Source of the DNA: Chromera velia
Lineage: Eukaryota; Sar; Chromeraceae
NCBI GenBank assembly: GCA_018398765.1
Contig: JAHBMJ010000461.1
Span: 1 to 46,596 of the forward strand
Direction of reading: 5' to 3'
Length of the DNA stretch: 46,596 nucleotides
Part shown: positions 10,470-19,473 of the stretch, piece by piece
Position numbering within the stretch: position 1 is the first letter of the stretch
Layout of the letters: each line of letters opens with the position of its first letter
Notes under the pieces: generated by a model
Told to the model about the DNA's origin: nothing
Seen by the model: the letters and a program-made list of their open reading frames with translations, nothing else
The model's database searches: none
Position numbers and translations under genes: made by a program

Positions 10470-13400
10470 GTGAAGATGAAGGAAAAAGGAAAGGGGGGTA
10501 GTAAGACAGTGAATGACTTTCTTTCTTTGCTTCCGGCTGACCATTCTGTTTTCTCTTCGCCTGATTTGAGTGAGGTGCGTGAGTTTCTTCAAAAACCATC
10601 CGTGCCTGTCGACGTGAAAAGAATTGTGGTGGAGAATGCAACTCTCTTTCCTGACTCTCTTTTAGGATTACCTCCGTCTCGGGGCGAGGGGCTGGATTTC
10701 AAGATCGATTTGGAACCCGGCCACCCACCCCCAGCTCGCCCACCTTACCGTCGTTTTCTTAGTGTCACTGAGTTGGATGAGCTGAGAAAGCAGGTGGATA
10801 CATATTTGAAACAGGGATTCATTCGCCCATCATGCTCTCCATATGCAGCTCCAGTGTTGTTTGTATAGAAGAAAGACGGAAGCATGAGGATGTGTTGTGA
10901 TTACACAGGACTGAACAAAATTACAATCAAAGACAAACACCCACTCCCTCACCCACAAGACCTCATTGATCGGCTACATGGGGTAAAATTCTTTACTGCA
11001 CTTGATCTCAGACAGCACTATCATCAAATGAGAGTAAGGGAGGGAGACATTCAGAAAACAGCATTCACGACACGGTATGGAAATTTCGAGTGGTTGGTTA
11101 TCTCTTTTAGGTTGACAAACGCTCCACCGGCAGCAATGAGACTCATTCAGTATATATTGCATGAGTGTTTGGATCGATACGTATCGGTTTTCATTGACGA
11201 TATTTTGATTTATTCGCGGACAAGAGAAGAGCATGTGAGGCATGTGTCTCGGGTTTTGTTTTTGTTGAGACAAGCAAAATTGTTCGCGAAGCTTTCGAAA
11301 TATCATTTTTTTCAAAGAGAGGTTGTTTTTCTTGGATTGAAGATTTCAGAAAAGGAAGTGAGGCCAGAGAGAAGTAAAATAGAGGAAATTGAGAACTGGC
11401 CTATACTAAAGAGCACGAGTGAATTATATTTTTTTCTTGGCTTGGTGTCGTGGGTGAGAAGATTTATTTTTGAGTTCAGTAAGAAGGCTGCTCCGATGTA
11501 TCGCTTGCTGAAAAAGAAGGTGAAGTTTGAATGGAAAAAAGAGCAGCAAGCGAGCTTTGAGACAGTGAAAGAAGCCGTGAAGAAAGTAATGGAATTCTTT
11601 GTTCCCGAACCCACCCACCCGTTTGAGGTCTTTGCAGATGCCTGCGAAAAGACCTCAACGCTCGCGGCGGTGTTGATGCAGAAGGACCCACAGGTCAGAA
11701 TTCTGCGTCTGTGTGCCTTCGCATCAAGAACGATGAGCCCCGCAGAGAAGAACTATCATATCAAAGACAAAGAATTTTTGGCGTGTGTGTTTGCTGTAAA
11801 GATTTGGCGTCCGTATGTCTCTTGCACTACTCAAGTGTGGAGCGATCATGAATCTTTGAAAACGATTACGTCGACTGCTGATCAGATGCAAATGTCTCCG
11901 CGCATGCATCGTTGGGTGATGTTGTTTGATCAGATTGGAATCGTTCCTCGCTATGTGCCGGGATCAAAAAATCGGGTGGCGGATGCATTGAGTAGAAAGC
12001 CAGAGAGAAAGACAGAGGCAAACAGAGAGACAGAGGAGAAGAGAGAGACAGAGGCAAACAGAGAGACAGAGGAGAAGAGAGAAACAGAGGCAAACAGAGA
12101 GACAGAAGAGAATAGAGAAACAGAGAAGAAAAGAAAGACAGAGGAGGAAAGAGAAAACGTTGAGGAAAAGAGTGAAGAAGAAGAAGAAGAAGACAGAGAG
12201 AAAAGAATTCTGGCGGGAATAGAAATGAGAGTGGACGTGGATGAAGAGTTCTTGAGAGAGATAAAGAGAGGATACAAGAAGGAAACATTCTTTCAGGAAC
12301 CGTATGAGGTGCTTAGGCATCCAGAAGAGCCGGTGCCTCGACACTTGAGAATAAGAATTCAATCATTCACTTTCATGGATGGCCTCCTGTATTTCAAAAA
12401 TCGTTTGGCCATCCTTACTGATACATTGCAGAGACAGATCATCTCAGAGCACCACGACACCGTGATGGGCGGACACCTAGGGCCAGAGAAGACTTTCTTG
12501 AAGGTGAACAGCAAGTTTTACTGGCCTAACATGTATCGCTCAGTGAAGAAATACGTGGCTTACTGTGATGTATGTTAGAGAGCAAAGCATTCAACACAGA
12601 AGAAACTAGGTTTGCTGAATCCGCTGCCCATCCCTGAATTTGCATATGAGAGTCTTTCTCTCGACTTCCTGTTTGATCTGCCGAGGACATTGTATTGGGG
12701 AAAGATTGTGGATGGAATTCTGTCTGTGGTTGACCGTCTGTCAAAAGATGCATTCTTTATTCCAGTGTGGGAGGAGATCACAGGAGAAGAAACTGCGTCT
12801 GTTGTGTTTGAAAGAGTAGTGTGTTCTATTGGTATGTTTCGGTCGCTCGTCTTTGATCGTGATCCTCGCTTTATTTCTGCCTTCTAGCGAGAGTTACAGA
12901 AGCTATGGAATTCAAAAATGAAAATGAGTTCCTCTCGACACCCACAGACAGATGGACAGACAGAGAGAGACAATAGGACGATCAGGGAGATGTTGCGATG
13001 TTTCGTGATGGACCATCAGGAAGATTGGGCCGAGGCTTTGCCTGCATGTAATTTTGCCTACAGAGACAGTGTTCATCCTGTGACTGGTCTCTCACCTTAC
13101 AGATTCACGCATGGGTTGATCCAATTTGTCTGCCTGCAGTGCCAGTTAGGGGAAGCTCGCTGTCGCCTTCTGCAGCGGACTTCGTCGTAAGATACAAGGC
13201 AGAGATCGCCCAGGCGAAGGAATTGTTGGAGCGGGCCAGAGAGACAGCAGCCCGCTATTATGATCGATACCGCAAGGAATTGGAGGTTGGTCCTGGAGAT
13301 TGGGTTTTGGTGCACAGAGAGTTCTTTGAACAAGAAAAGAGACTGGAAGGACAAAAAAGAAAGTTGGAGCCAATTTGGTTTGGTCCTTTCGAGGTAGGAA

Positions 13401-13720
13401 GAATAGTGACAAGAGGAGTGTATGAGCTTATCTTCCCGGCAGGTGTGCGCATTCACTCTGTAGTGAATGTAAGCTATTTGAAGAAGTATGTTAGAGAGCC
13501 GGAAGGTCCTCCACCTGCAGTCAGACTTCCTAAATTTGAAGGACCGGAATATGAAGTGGAGGAGGTATTGGAATGGAGAAAAATCGGTGGAAAGTCGCAT
13601 TATTTGGTGAGATAGAAGGGGTTCAGAAAGGAAGATACCTCATGGGAACCGGCAGAAAATCTTTTACGTGCAAAAGAAGCAATTGCCGACTTCAAGAGAA
13701 GAAGAATGCAAAGGAAGTGA
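10470..13720 (+). pseudogene. E1 pol: RT, RNase H, integrase, chromodomain (stops and frameshift)
   Basis: Pol is shifted by one base relative to gag-protease. RT carries YVSVFIDDILIYS (about 11179-11217) with the two catalytic Asp; RNase H includes FEVFADACEKT. An Arg/Glu/Thr repeat linker (12012-12155) leads to integrase, with its HHCC zinc finger (EHHDTVMGGH ... CDVC) and catalytic Asp, Asp and Glu in SLDFLF, FDRDPRF and DGQTERDN. The C-terminus is a chromodomain (HYLVR, stop, KGF ... SWEP). In-frame stops are TAG at 10866, 12576, 12885 and 13613. Comparison with E2 shows 12576 replaces Gln and 12885 and 13613 replace Trp. A one-base loss near 13115 shifts the frame before ORF 13139-13615. 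The reading ends at TGA 13718-13720. Confidence 0.92.
12012..12155 (+). repeat. 36-bp tandem repeat inside E1 pol
   Basis: Four 36-bp units encode TEANRETEEKRE-like 12-residue repeats between RNase H and integrase. The first two are nearly identical and the last two are diverged. E2 has a shorter charged linker at the same place without the repeat, so the array expanded in E1. Confidence 0.92.
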
Positions 13721-13977
13721 GGCTTGGGAGTGGATAGGTATGTGTGAGGGATGAGTTAGAGAAGGAGTTAGTAGAAAAGTTAGTGAGCTTCAAGGTGAGA
13801 GACAAATTAAGTAGGCGTGGACAAGCTGGACAAAGGAGGTGGTGCTGGGCAGGTGACTGGTTAGATCTGGTCGGTTGTGGCATACCGACGTCCATGCATA
13901 TTTCTCAACTGATTGATGCAGACCTGAGTACTCAGCCAAGGAACTGAGCGTGGACGTCAGTTTGGCGGACGGGCATG

Positions 13978-14296
13978 TGTGAGGGGCGTGCCTGGGGCTG
14001 AGACGTCGGGCTGTATATATGGTGGTGCGAGAGGTGCTGCCGGGGCATGAGCGCGTATAGTATAGGTACCGGGACCGGCTCGGAGACAGCTTGCCGCCGG
14101 GCCACGAGCACGCGCGATCAAATCGATTTTAGTGAAGGCTGCTATAGGACGAGGCCAAATAAATGCAGTTAATGGTTCGAGCAGCCTGGTGCATGAAGTG
14201 ATCAACAGACTGTTTGACTGGCTAGATTGAATACTGACGTTTCTAGGTCAAACGTACCTTCAGACCACCATATAGCATTGTACTGTTCATCTTACA
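13978..14296 (+). repeat. E1 3' LTR
   Basis: Same length as the 5' LTR (319 bp) with TGTGAG...CTTACA ends and AATAAA at 14158-14163. It is preceded by TTTGGCGGACGGGCA, a weak polypurine-like tract that is similar in position and sequence to the one in E2. Confidence 0.95.
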
Positions 14297-14836
14297 CCAA
14301 CTACTAAACTCACTATATAAACTAGTATATAAAGTTAACCTAGAACTTGACTAGAAACTTAAGTGGCATTGTTTCAGGCTTTGTCAGGAATTTCATTTTG
14401 AAAATAACTTTTATAACATTAGTTTACATACATTACATACCTACATACATATATTCTTGATGGACAGAATTTAATGTATGTATTTATGTATAAACCATGC
14501 CTAGCAGTGAATGAGATAAGTGGATGAATGATCAAGTAACTGAGTAAGTGAGTGAATGTAGAAGAATAGTTTGATCTTCAATAACTCTGAAGACTTCAAG
14601 CTAGACTTTAAGTCACTTTGAAACTCTAGGATCACTTCAATTTTTGCCTAACAATTTCATTACACCTAACTTACTCTAACTATTTCATCACACCTATTGT
14701 GATACAATTATTTGTGTTACTGGTACTAGTGTATAGGGTATTGTGTCACAATTTGAATTATATCACACTACAGTTCCAGTGTAATTATGTATACAAATAA
14801 AATGATAGGAATCAACTTTAATGCTTCTAGCTAGGC

Positions 14837-15506
14837 CTAGGCTCTGCACTCCATAAATAAAAAAAAAGAAATAAAAGAAAGTTTCCGATCTTTTATCTTT
14901 TTTTTATTTATCTACTGAAAAGTATATATGGTTTTCAATGCAACACCCCATGCAACACTTTTACAACACTTGAACAACAGTTGTTTACCTATTGAATGCT
15001 GTGATAAATAAAAAAAAAACATTAAAAAAAAACCTTTTCTCATCTTTTGTTTTCTTTTTTCAGTCAAGGGGGCTCGGGTTTCAGGTCTGAGGTTAAACTT
15101 CGGACAGCAAGTTTACTAGCTCTTGAAACAAGTGAAAGTGGGGTAATGGGTCGAAGCGGGGCTTTAGACAGAGGAGGTACGTCTTCTTTTGTTCTTATTC
15201 CTCCATAGGTTCCGAACAAATGGTACTGTCGGGCGTCCTGCTCTTATGGGGGAAAAGACTGGTGGGGGGGTAGTCTGTTGTATACTATATACAGGTTTTG
15301 TCTTTTCCGAGGACCGGGGCACCTCCGTCGGAGTCCGTCTGGCGTGTGTGCTTAAGACTGAAGCGAAGGGGCCGCCTAGTCTTGTAAGCCTTCAAATGCT
15401 CCATGGAACCTAAGTTACATAACGAATTTCTGCATAACATGCCGGGTTGGCCAGAGCCTAAGAGGTGGCTTACCGGCTTTAACCATTCATGTAGTGCAGA
15501 GCCTAG
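14837..15506. mobile_element. MITE B: 670-bp CTAGGC-type TIR element
   Basis: CTAGGCTCTGCACT at 14837-14850 is inverted at 15493-15506, and similarity continues a few bases inward (CAT-A/G-AAT). Flanking octamers are AGCTAGGC (14829-14836) and AGCTAGAC (15507-15514), an 8-bp duplication with one G/A change. The interior has A-tract/T-tract segments and ACAACAGTTG motifs like those of MITE A. Open frames at 15189-15413 (plus) and 15285-15668 (minus) resemble nothing known and are probably not genes. Confidence 0.8.
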
Positions 15507-15514
15507 AGCTAGAC

Positions 15515-15785
15515 TTAATTGTAATAAGCCACTTATAGAGAGGAGGCGGCCAAGTCGGTCCCGGACCACTGCGTTGCATGTCGGCGTGGCGTGGCTTGAG
15601 GTATTACGGAGAAAATGTATGCATCGATCCATCTTGTGAAGTTGCTTGGTAAAACACTTAGAGTGCATGATTCGATAGAATAACTTTCGATTGATAAGAT
15701 CAAGCAGAAGCCGGACAGAAGTCTTACAATATTATTCCTGTATACAGAACCGTGTAAGTGACTGGATTGAGTCCTTGACTGGACC
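15515..15785. other. Spacer between MITE B and MITE C
   Basis: No gene or repeat recognised. Confidence 0.5.
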
Positions 15786-15793
15786 CTTCTAGC

Positions 15794-16037
15794 CTAGGCG
15801 ATGCACAGTGGTAAAAAAAAAAAAAAGAATAGACATGTCGAGATTTTTTTTTTCTTTTTTTTTTTTTTAGTCTAGTGGTTAAAGGTCCAAGCAAACTTAG
15901 CAAAGGTAGGTTTTGTAGTTAGATGTGTTTTTGTTATATGTTTGGCACTTCCAATAAAATAATAGAAAAAAAAATAAAAAAGATTAGGCTTCTCCAGATT
16001 TTTTTTTTCTTTTTTTTTATCACTGTGCGTCGCCTAG
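15794..16037. mobile_element. MITE C: 244-bp CTAGGC-type TIR element
   Basis: TIRs are CTAGGCGATGCACAGTG (15794-15810) and its complement at 16021-16037 with one transition. The octamer CTTCTAGC flanks both sides exactly (15786-15793 and 16038-16045), an 8-bp target duplication. Long A and T tracts lie inside each end, as in MITE A. No coding capacity. Confidence 0.9.
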
Positions 16038-16045
16038 CTTCTAGC

Positions 16046-16768
16046 TCATTTCAAGGCTAGCAATGCCCATATCATGTTCTCCAATTATGATAATATAATT
16101 TTTGTAGGGTAGGGCTGCTACTACTAGGACATGTTTCATTCATCTTGAAAAGTTCAATGAAAACATGACATTCTATGATTTTTATCAGGTGAAGTCATTT
16201 TAATTTTTAAAGTTCGAGATTAAACTAATTTAAAGAGCTAGCCTATAGGAACTAGCTAAAGAGAGTCCAGCTCTGAGTCTTTTAGAGAGTTCTAGAGAGA
16301 AAATTATCGTGTTAAAACATTTTTAATGGCGCTATGTCTGCGTTGTCACACCGTTGTGCACGGTTCCAATTTGTGGATGATACAGTGCAGTGGGTAATGG
16401 TGGTTTTGCGTAATCTTGCTGCGACACTTGCTCAAATCCTTCCCATCTGCCGTCACTCGATGGCAGTCGAATCTGAGTCGATGCAAGTGTGATCTGCCAG
16501 ATTGAATTTTCAAAAGATTCCAGTGCATGCATGAATGCACATGCAATCAAATCCACAAAAGCGCACAGGCAATTAAAGTGCAATGATCTAGGCAATAATC
16601 CAATGATGTCAAGCTAGGAAACAAACAGATCTGACCGACCTGCATGACTGCCATCCGAGGTCAGCGTGCATCGATCGATCAGTCGTCAGCCTGCTCGTTC
16701 GTCCACACGAATTTCTCTCGTCGCTTCGTTCTGACCGATTGTGTGTCTGCCTCTCTTCTCCATTTGCG

Positions 16769-16812
<44 letters not shown>

Positions 16813-16956
16813 CGCGCGCGCGCTCGCTCTCCATGACCGCGCGCCAAAGACAGAAAGGTGAAAAACATTTTTTTCTGTATACGTTTCTGCCTGCCATTTG
16901 TCTCTTCGTTCGTTCCTTCCTTCATTCCTTCCTTCCTCCCTCCCTCTTTCTTTCTT

Positions 16957-16987
<31 letters not shown>

Positions 16988-17690
16988 TTTTCTTCCATCC
17001 TTCCTGTCTGTCCCTTGTTTCCCTAGTTGTTTCCTTCTCTTCTGTGCTCCGTGTCTGCCCGAGGAGGCCACGTAGAAATTCTCTCTCATACATGCGTGCA
17101 CGCAGCAGCAGACAAGATCCCTCGCGGTTCTTCGTCAATCATCCCAAGACTGGCTCCGAAATTCTCCGGTCACGCGCAGATCCAAGCACGCACAAATATG
17201 CACAGAGCTAGATGGAGGCGACGATATGCAAAAGCACACTGCCCGTCCATCAGTCCTCTCTTCAACAAATAGAGCAAGCACCAGCAACCAAAATGATGCC
17301 TCTACGTGGGCACACAGAGGTGAAAAAGTTCGGGTTCAGGTTCAGTCAGTGACACGGGCATTGGATGCATGCACAAAAATATTAATTGAGGCAAAAAATA
17401 GAATCCAAAAAGAAAAGGATGGACAGCACCGCTCCCCTACATGGGCACTCTTCCTTCCCTTACTCATTTACTCTTCAGGACTTCCAAAAATACAAAACAA
17501 CATACAAGCTCTCGCCACCCCGTCTGTATGGCTGCTCTGAAACCTCCTCACTCTGTCTCCATCCCTTCCTTTTTCTCTCCCCCTTTCTGCTCTCCTTTTT
17601 TTCCCCTTCTGGGGCAAACTTGGATGCATGGTTTTCACGAAGGTCCGCCAATCGCCTTCCCCGTTCTTTCTTCTCTATTCTTCCTTCCCT
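16046..17690. other. Non-coding stretch with (CT)n tracts
   Basis: No gene recognised. (CT)n runs at about 16777-16810 and 16957-16979 with CTTC-rich sequence between them make the long Ser/Phe/Leu or Arg/Glu frames, which are low complexity. It may be intron or 3' flank of the minus-strand flavodoxin gene that ends at 17694. Confidence 0.55.
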
Positions 17691-17693
17691 TCT

Positions 17694-18296
17694 TCAAGCA
17701 GGAATTCGTGCTCCACGAGACAGACGCGAGTCCAAAAAAGAACACACTCGCGCCTTCCATTCATCCAGTTGAGGACCAAAATTGGCAAAACCTGGCACCG
17801 TCTCGTTGCACATCTGGAGGGGCAGCACCTTCCGTGTGGACACTGCGGACAGCCACCTGTCTGCCTGTCGAGGAAACAGACAAAACCTGTCACCATAGAA
17901 CCAACCATCGCAGCCAAAACCAACCACCGCGTGCGGAATCTCACGCAGTCCGCTTCCACTGCTCTCAGTCGAGCTCCCACTGCTGTTGTCTCCTCCTTTC
18001 CTCCCTGCCGTCTCCGGGGTCTGGTCCCCGTCTCCTCCGGCCTTCTCGAGTTGCAGTGCGAAGCTCTGCGCATCCGGGGTGGGTCCCCCCGCAGCGTGTG
18101 TCGCCAGGAAGAAGAGGTGCAGTTCGTCCTTGGCATCTGGAGTGCGCAAGCTCATGTCTTGGTCCCATGAGGTGAGTGACTTGACTGTCACTGAAAGATC
18201 CGAAGTCGCATACTTTTTCGACAAAGCTTCCCCGAACTGCTCTGCCTCGAGCTTTGTCCTCCCATGGTAGCTCCCATACCAGATTGTCAGGTCCAT
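17694..18296 (-). CDS. Flavodoxin-domain protein, TYW1-like N-terminal domain
   Basis: The chosen start is the ATG at 18296-18294 (context ACAATGG), immediately before the first strand of the fold; the frame is open a little further upstream, so an additional 5' exon is possible. Of 200 codons, residues 5-15 (IWYGSYHGRTK) fit the FMN phosphate loop. Residues about 60-80 hold FFLATHAAGGPTPDAQSF, matching the T-x-G-x-G-x-P-T-D-x-A loop. After a Gly/Ser/Asp-rich insert come AVVGFG, FC, then DRWLSAVSTRKVLP and LDEWKARVCSFL. This order (isoalloxazine loop, a D-x-W-L helix, a final x-x-W helix) is close to that of flavodoxin domains of TYW1, which makes the tricyclic base of wybutosine in tRNA-Phe, and to diflavin reductases. 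No radical-SAM domain follows on the minus strand, so either it is a stand-alone flavoprotein or further exons were missed. Several flavin-loop residues deviate (HAAGG, GFGCDGW). Confidence 0.62.
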   Translation of the reverse strand: MDLTIWYGSYHGRTKLEAEQFGEALSKKYATSDLSVTVKSLTSWDQDMSLRTPDAKDELHLFFLATHAAGGPTPDAQSFALQLEKAGGDGDQTPETAGRKGGDNSSGSSTESSGSGLREIPHAVVGFGCDGWFYGDRFCLFPRQADRWLSAVSTRKVLPLQMCNETVPGFANFGPQLDEWKARVCSFLDSRLSRGARIPA

Positions 18297-18514
18297 TGTG
18301 AGCAGAGCCAACAACAAAGGTAACGTACAGCCTGCCTGACTGTGTAAGAAACTCTACAGAGACGCCGAAAGAGATGGACAGGCACTGCTACCCCTGGCAC
18401 ACAATTCCAAAAGTAGTCACCTGAACTGATTTGACTGGTCGACAGCCTGGTTTCGATGGACGATGGAACCTCCAACTTGTGTCGATTTGAAGGCAGTCGA
18501 ATTAAGTGACAATC

Positions 18515-18597
18515 GTAGACTTGCGTGCGTCAGTATTGTGACTTGCCGTAGACTTGCGTGCGTCAGTATTGTGACTTGCCGTAGACTTGCGTGCGTC
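18515..18597. repeat. 33-bp tandem repeat array (left part)
   Basis: GTAGACTTGCGTGCGTCAGT plus 13 bp is repeated 2.5 times (18515-18547, 18548-18580, 18581-18597). Another diverged copy at 18911-18944 ends at element E2, and copies resume at 24992. Confidence 0.95.
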
Positions 18598-18643
18598 GCC
18601 TCGGGGGGCAGCTTAGCTTTGCTGAGATCAGCCGAGAGGCCCT
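18598..18643. repeat. 46-bp dispersed repeat, copy 1 (hairpin-prone)
   Basis: Nearly identical to 25709-25754 (GCCTCGGGGGGCAGCT ... AGCCGAGAGGCCCT). The ends are partly complementary, so it can form a hairpin. A related CTCGGAGGGCAG sequence occurs at about 18700 and, inverted, at about 44937. Confidence 0.75.
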
Positions 18644-18862
18644 AGCTGATATCACGCGATCACTCGATCTATTTTATTGGTTAATTCAATATACATTTCC
18701 CCTCGGAGGGCAGGTCAGCCCGGCCTGGGGGCCCTGAGAGAGCACGTACTTGCATAAACATACGGTTAACTAGCTAGCGCTTAAACGATGATTGAGGGTT
18801 TTTTCATGCATGCCACGTCCCCATATAGCTAGCTTAAACCACTGCACGCTGCCCCTAGACAC

Positions 18863-18895
18863 CCCCCGAGGCACTCACCCAACTGGTTGGGTATA
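18863..18895. repeat. Short dispersed repeat, copy 1
   Basis: CGAGGCACTCACCC followed by AACTGGTTGGGT and a TATC segment. It recurs at about 44691-44718, with the first half also present at 44674. It contains the inverted pair CCCAAC/GTTGGG. Confidence 0.7.
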
Positions 18896-18944
18896 TCACG
18901 TCTAATCACGTCTGTATTGTGAGTTGCGGTAGACTTGCGTACGT

Positions 18945-19251
18945 TGTAAGCTGTTTTACTGGAGTCTTAGTATTATCAGATAAAGGTGGTTAAAGTCTGA
19001 CAGACATCGGTTGGTTTGGTCTAGCAGTTAATGTCAATCTCGAGCATTCTTAGTAATGACGTCAAGCAGACACATCAAGCATACGCTTCACTGAAATCAC
19101 TTAATGAAAGCATGCCCGACTTCACGATGCACGGCCTCGTGATACATCTATGCATGCTATGTGGCCCAGGTCCTCCGTTCGGCCCACATCTGCCTAACGC
19201 TTGCCAACCCTTTATTACTCAGTCTTCTTATTAGGCGGAATGCCCCTCACA
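18945..19251 (-). repeat. E2 3' LTR (left copy)
   Basis: Coding-strand start TGTGAGGGGCATTCCGCC and end CTTACA. The coding-strand AATAAA (TTTATT at 19211-19216) is a candidate polyadenylation signal. Upstream on the coding strand is GAAAGGCGGGCAAG, a purine-rich tract that may prime plus-strand synthesis. Confidence 0.94.
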
Positions 19252-19473
19252 CTTGCCCGCCTTTCAAGCCAACGTCCACGCTTAGCTCTGAAGACTAATA
19301 TATTAATCATATATCCATCGAGCGATCGGACAATCAATTCTCATACTTATCTATCTTCTCATCAAGCGCTTATCTAGCATGCCCTCAAGGTGGGTCATGG
19401 GGCTTATCTAGCTGAGTCATCATCATATATTGTCTCTCACCCTATGCCTTTCCTCCCTCACACTGCCTGTCTG

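Larger units (their letters stand above)
8093..14296 (+). mobile_element. E1: complete chromovirus (Ty3/gypsy, chromodomain) LTR retrotransposon, decayed
   Basis: Two 319-bp LTRs (8093-8411 and 13978-14296) begin TGTGAG and end CTTACA. The 5-bp duplication CCAAC flanks the element exactly (8088-8092 and 14297-14301). Domain order is Gag with zinc knuckle, aspartic protease, RT, RNase H, integrase, chromodomain, which defines the chromovirus branch of Ty3/gypsy. The coding region carries about ten in-frame stops and two frameshifts, so it is not autonomous. The two LTRs differ at 16 sites by eye, all transitions. Confidence 0.95.
7041..14504. mobile_element. TIR DNA transposon (about 1.25 kb) with 8-bp TSD, interrupted by LTR element E1
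   Basis: CTAGGCATGGTTTATA at 7041-7056 is inverted at 14489-14504. CAGTGAAT stands directly outside both ends (7033-7040 and 14505-14512), so this is an 8-bp target duplication. Removing E1 and one copy of its 5-bp duplication leaves about 1255 bp, too short for an intact transposase, and none was recognised. An 8-bp duplication is known for hAT and a few other superfamilies, but the CTAGGC ends do not identify one. A plus-strand open frame from the ATG at about 7718 to 7966 (82 codons) resembles nothing known to me. A minus-strand fragment at 7404-7526 resembles a PQQ-type repeat. Confidence 0.8.

Noticed and set aside
11866-12362. Minus-strand Ser/Leu-rich ORFs opposite E1 pol
   Set aside because: They are the complement of the 36-bp repeat coding for the charged linker.
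16609-17138. Arg/Glu and Ser/Phe-rich ORFs
   Set aside because: Generated by (CT)n and CTTC tracts; low complexity on both strands.
17441-18175. Plus-strand ORFs of 180 and 244 codons opposite the flavodoxin gene
   Set aside because: No motif, and the minus strand has clear flavodoxin features.
18515-18597. Direct repeats of 33 bp that could suggest a CRISPR array
   Set aside because: Units are head to tail with no spacers, and the setting is eukaryotic.
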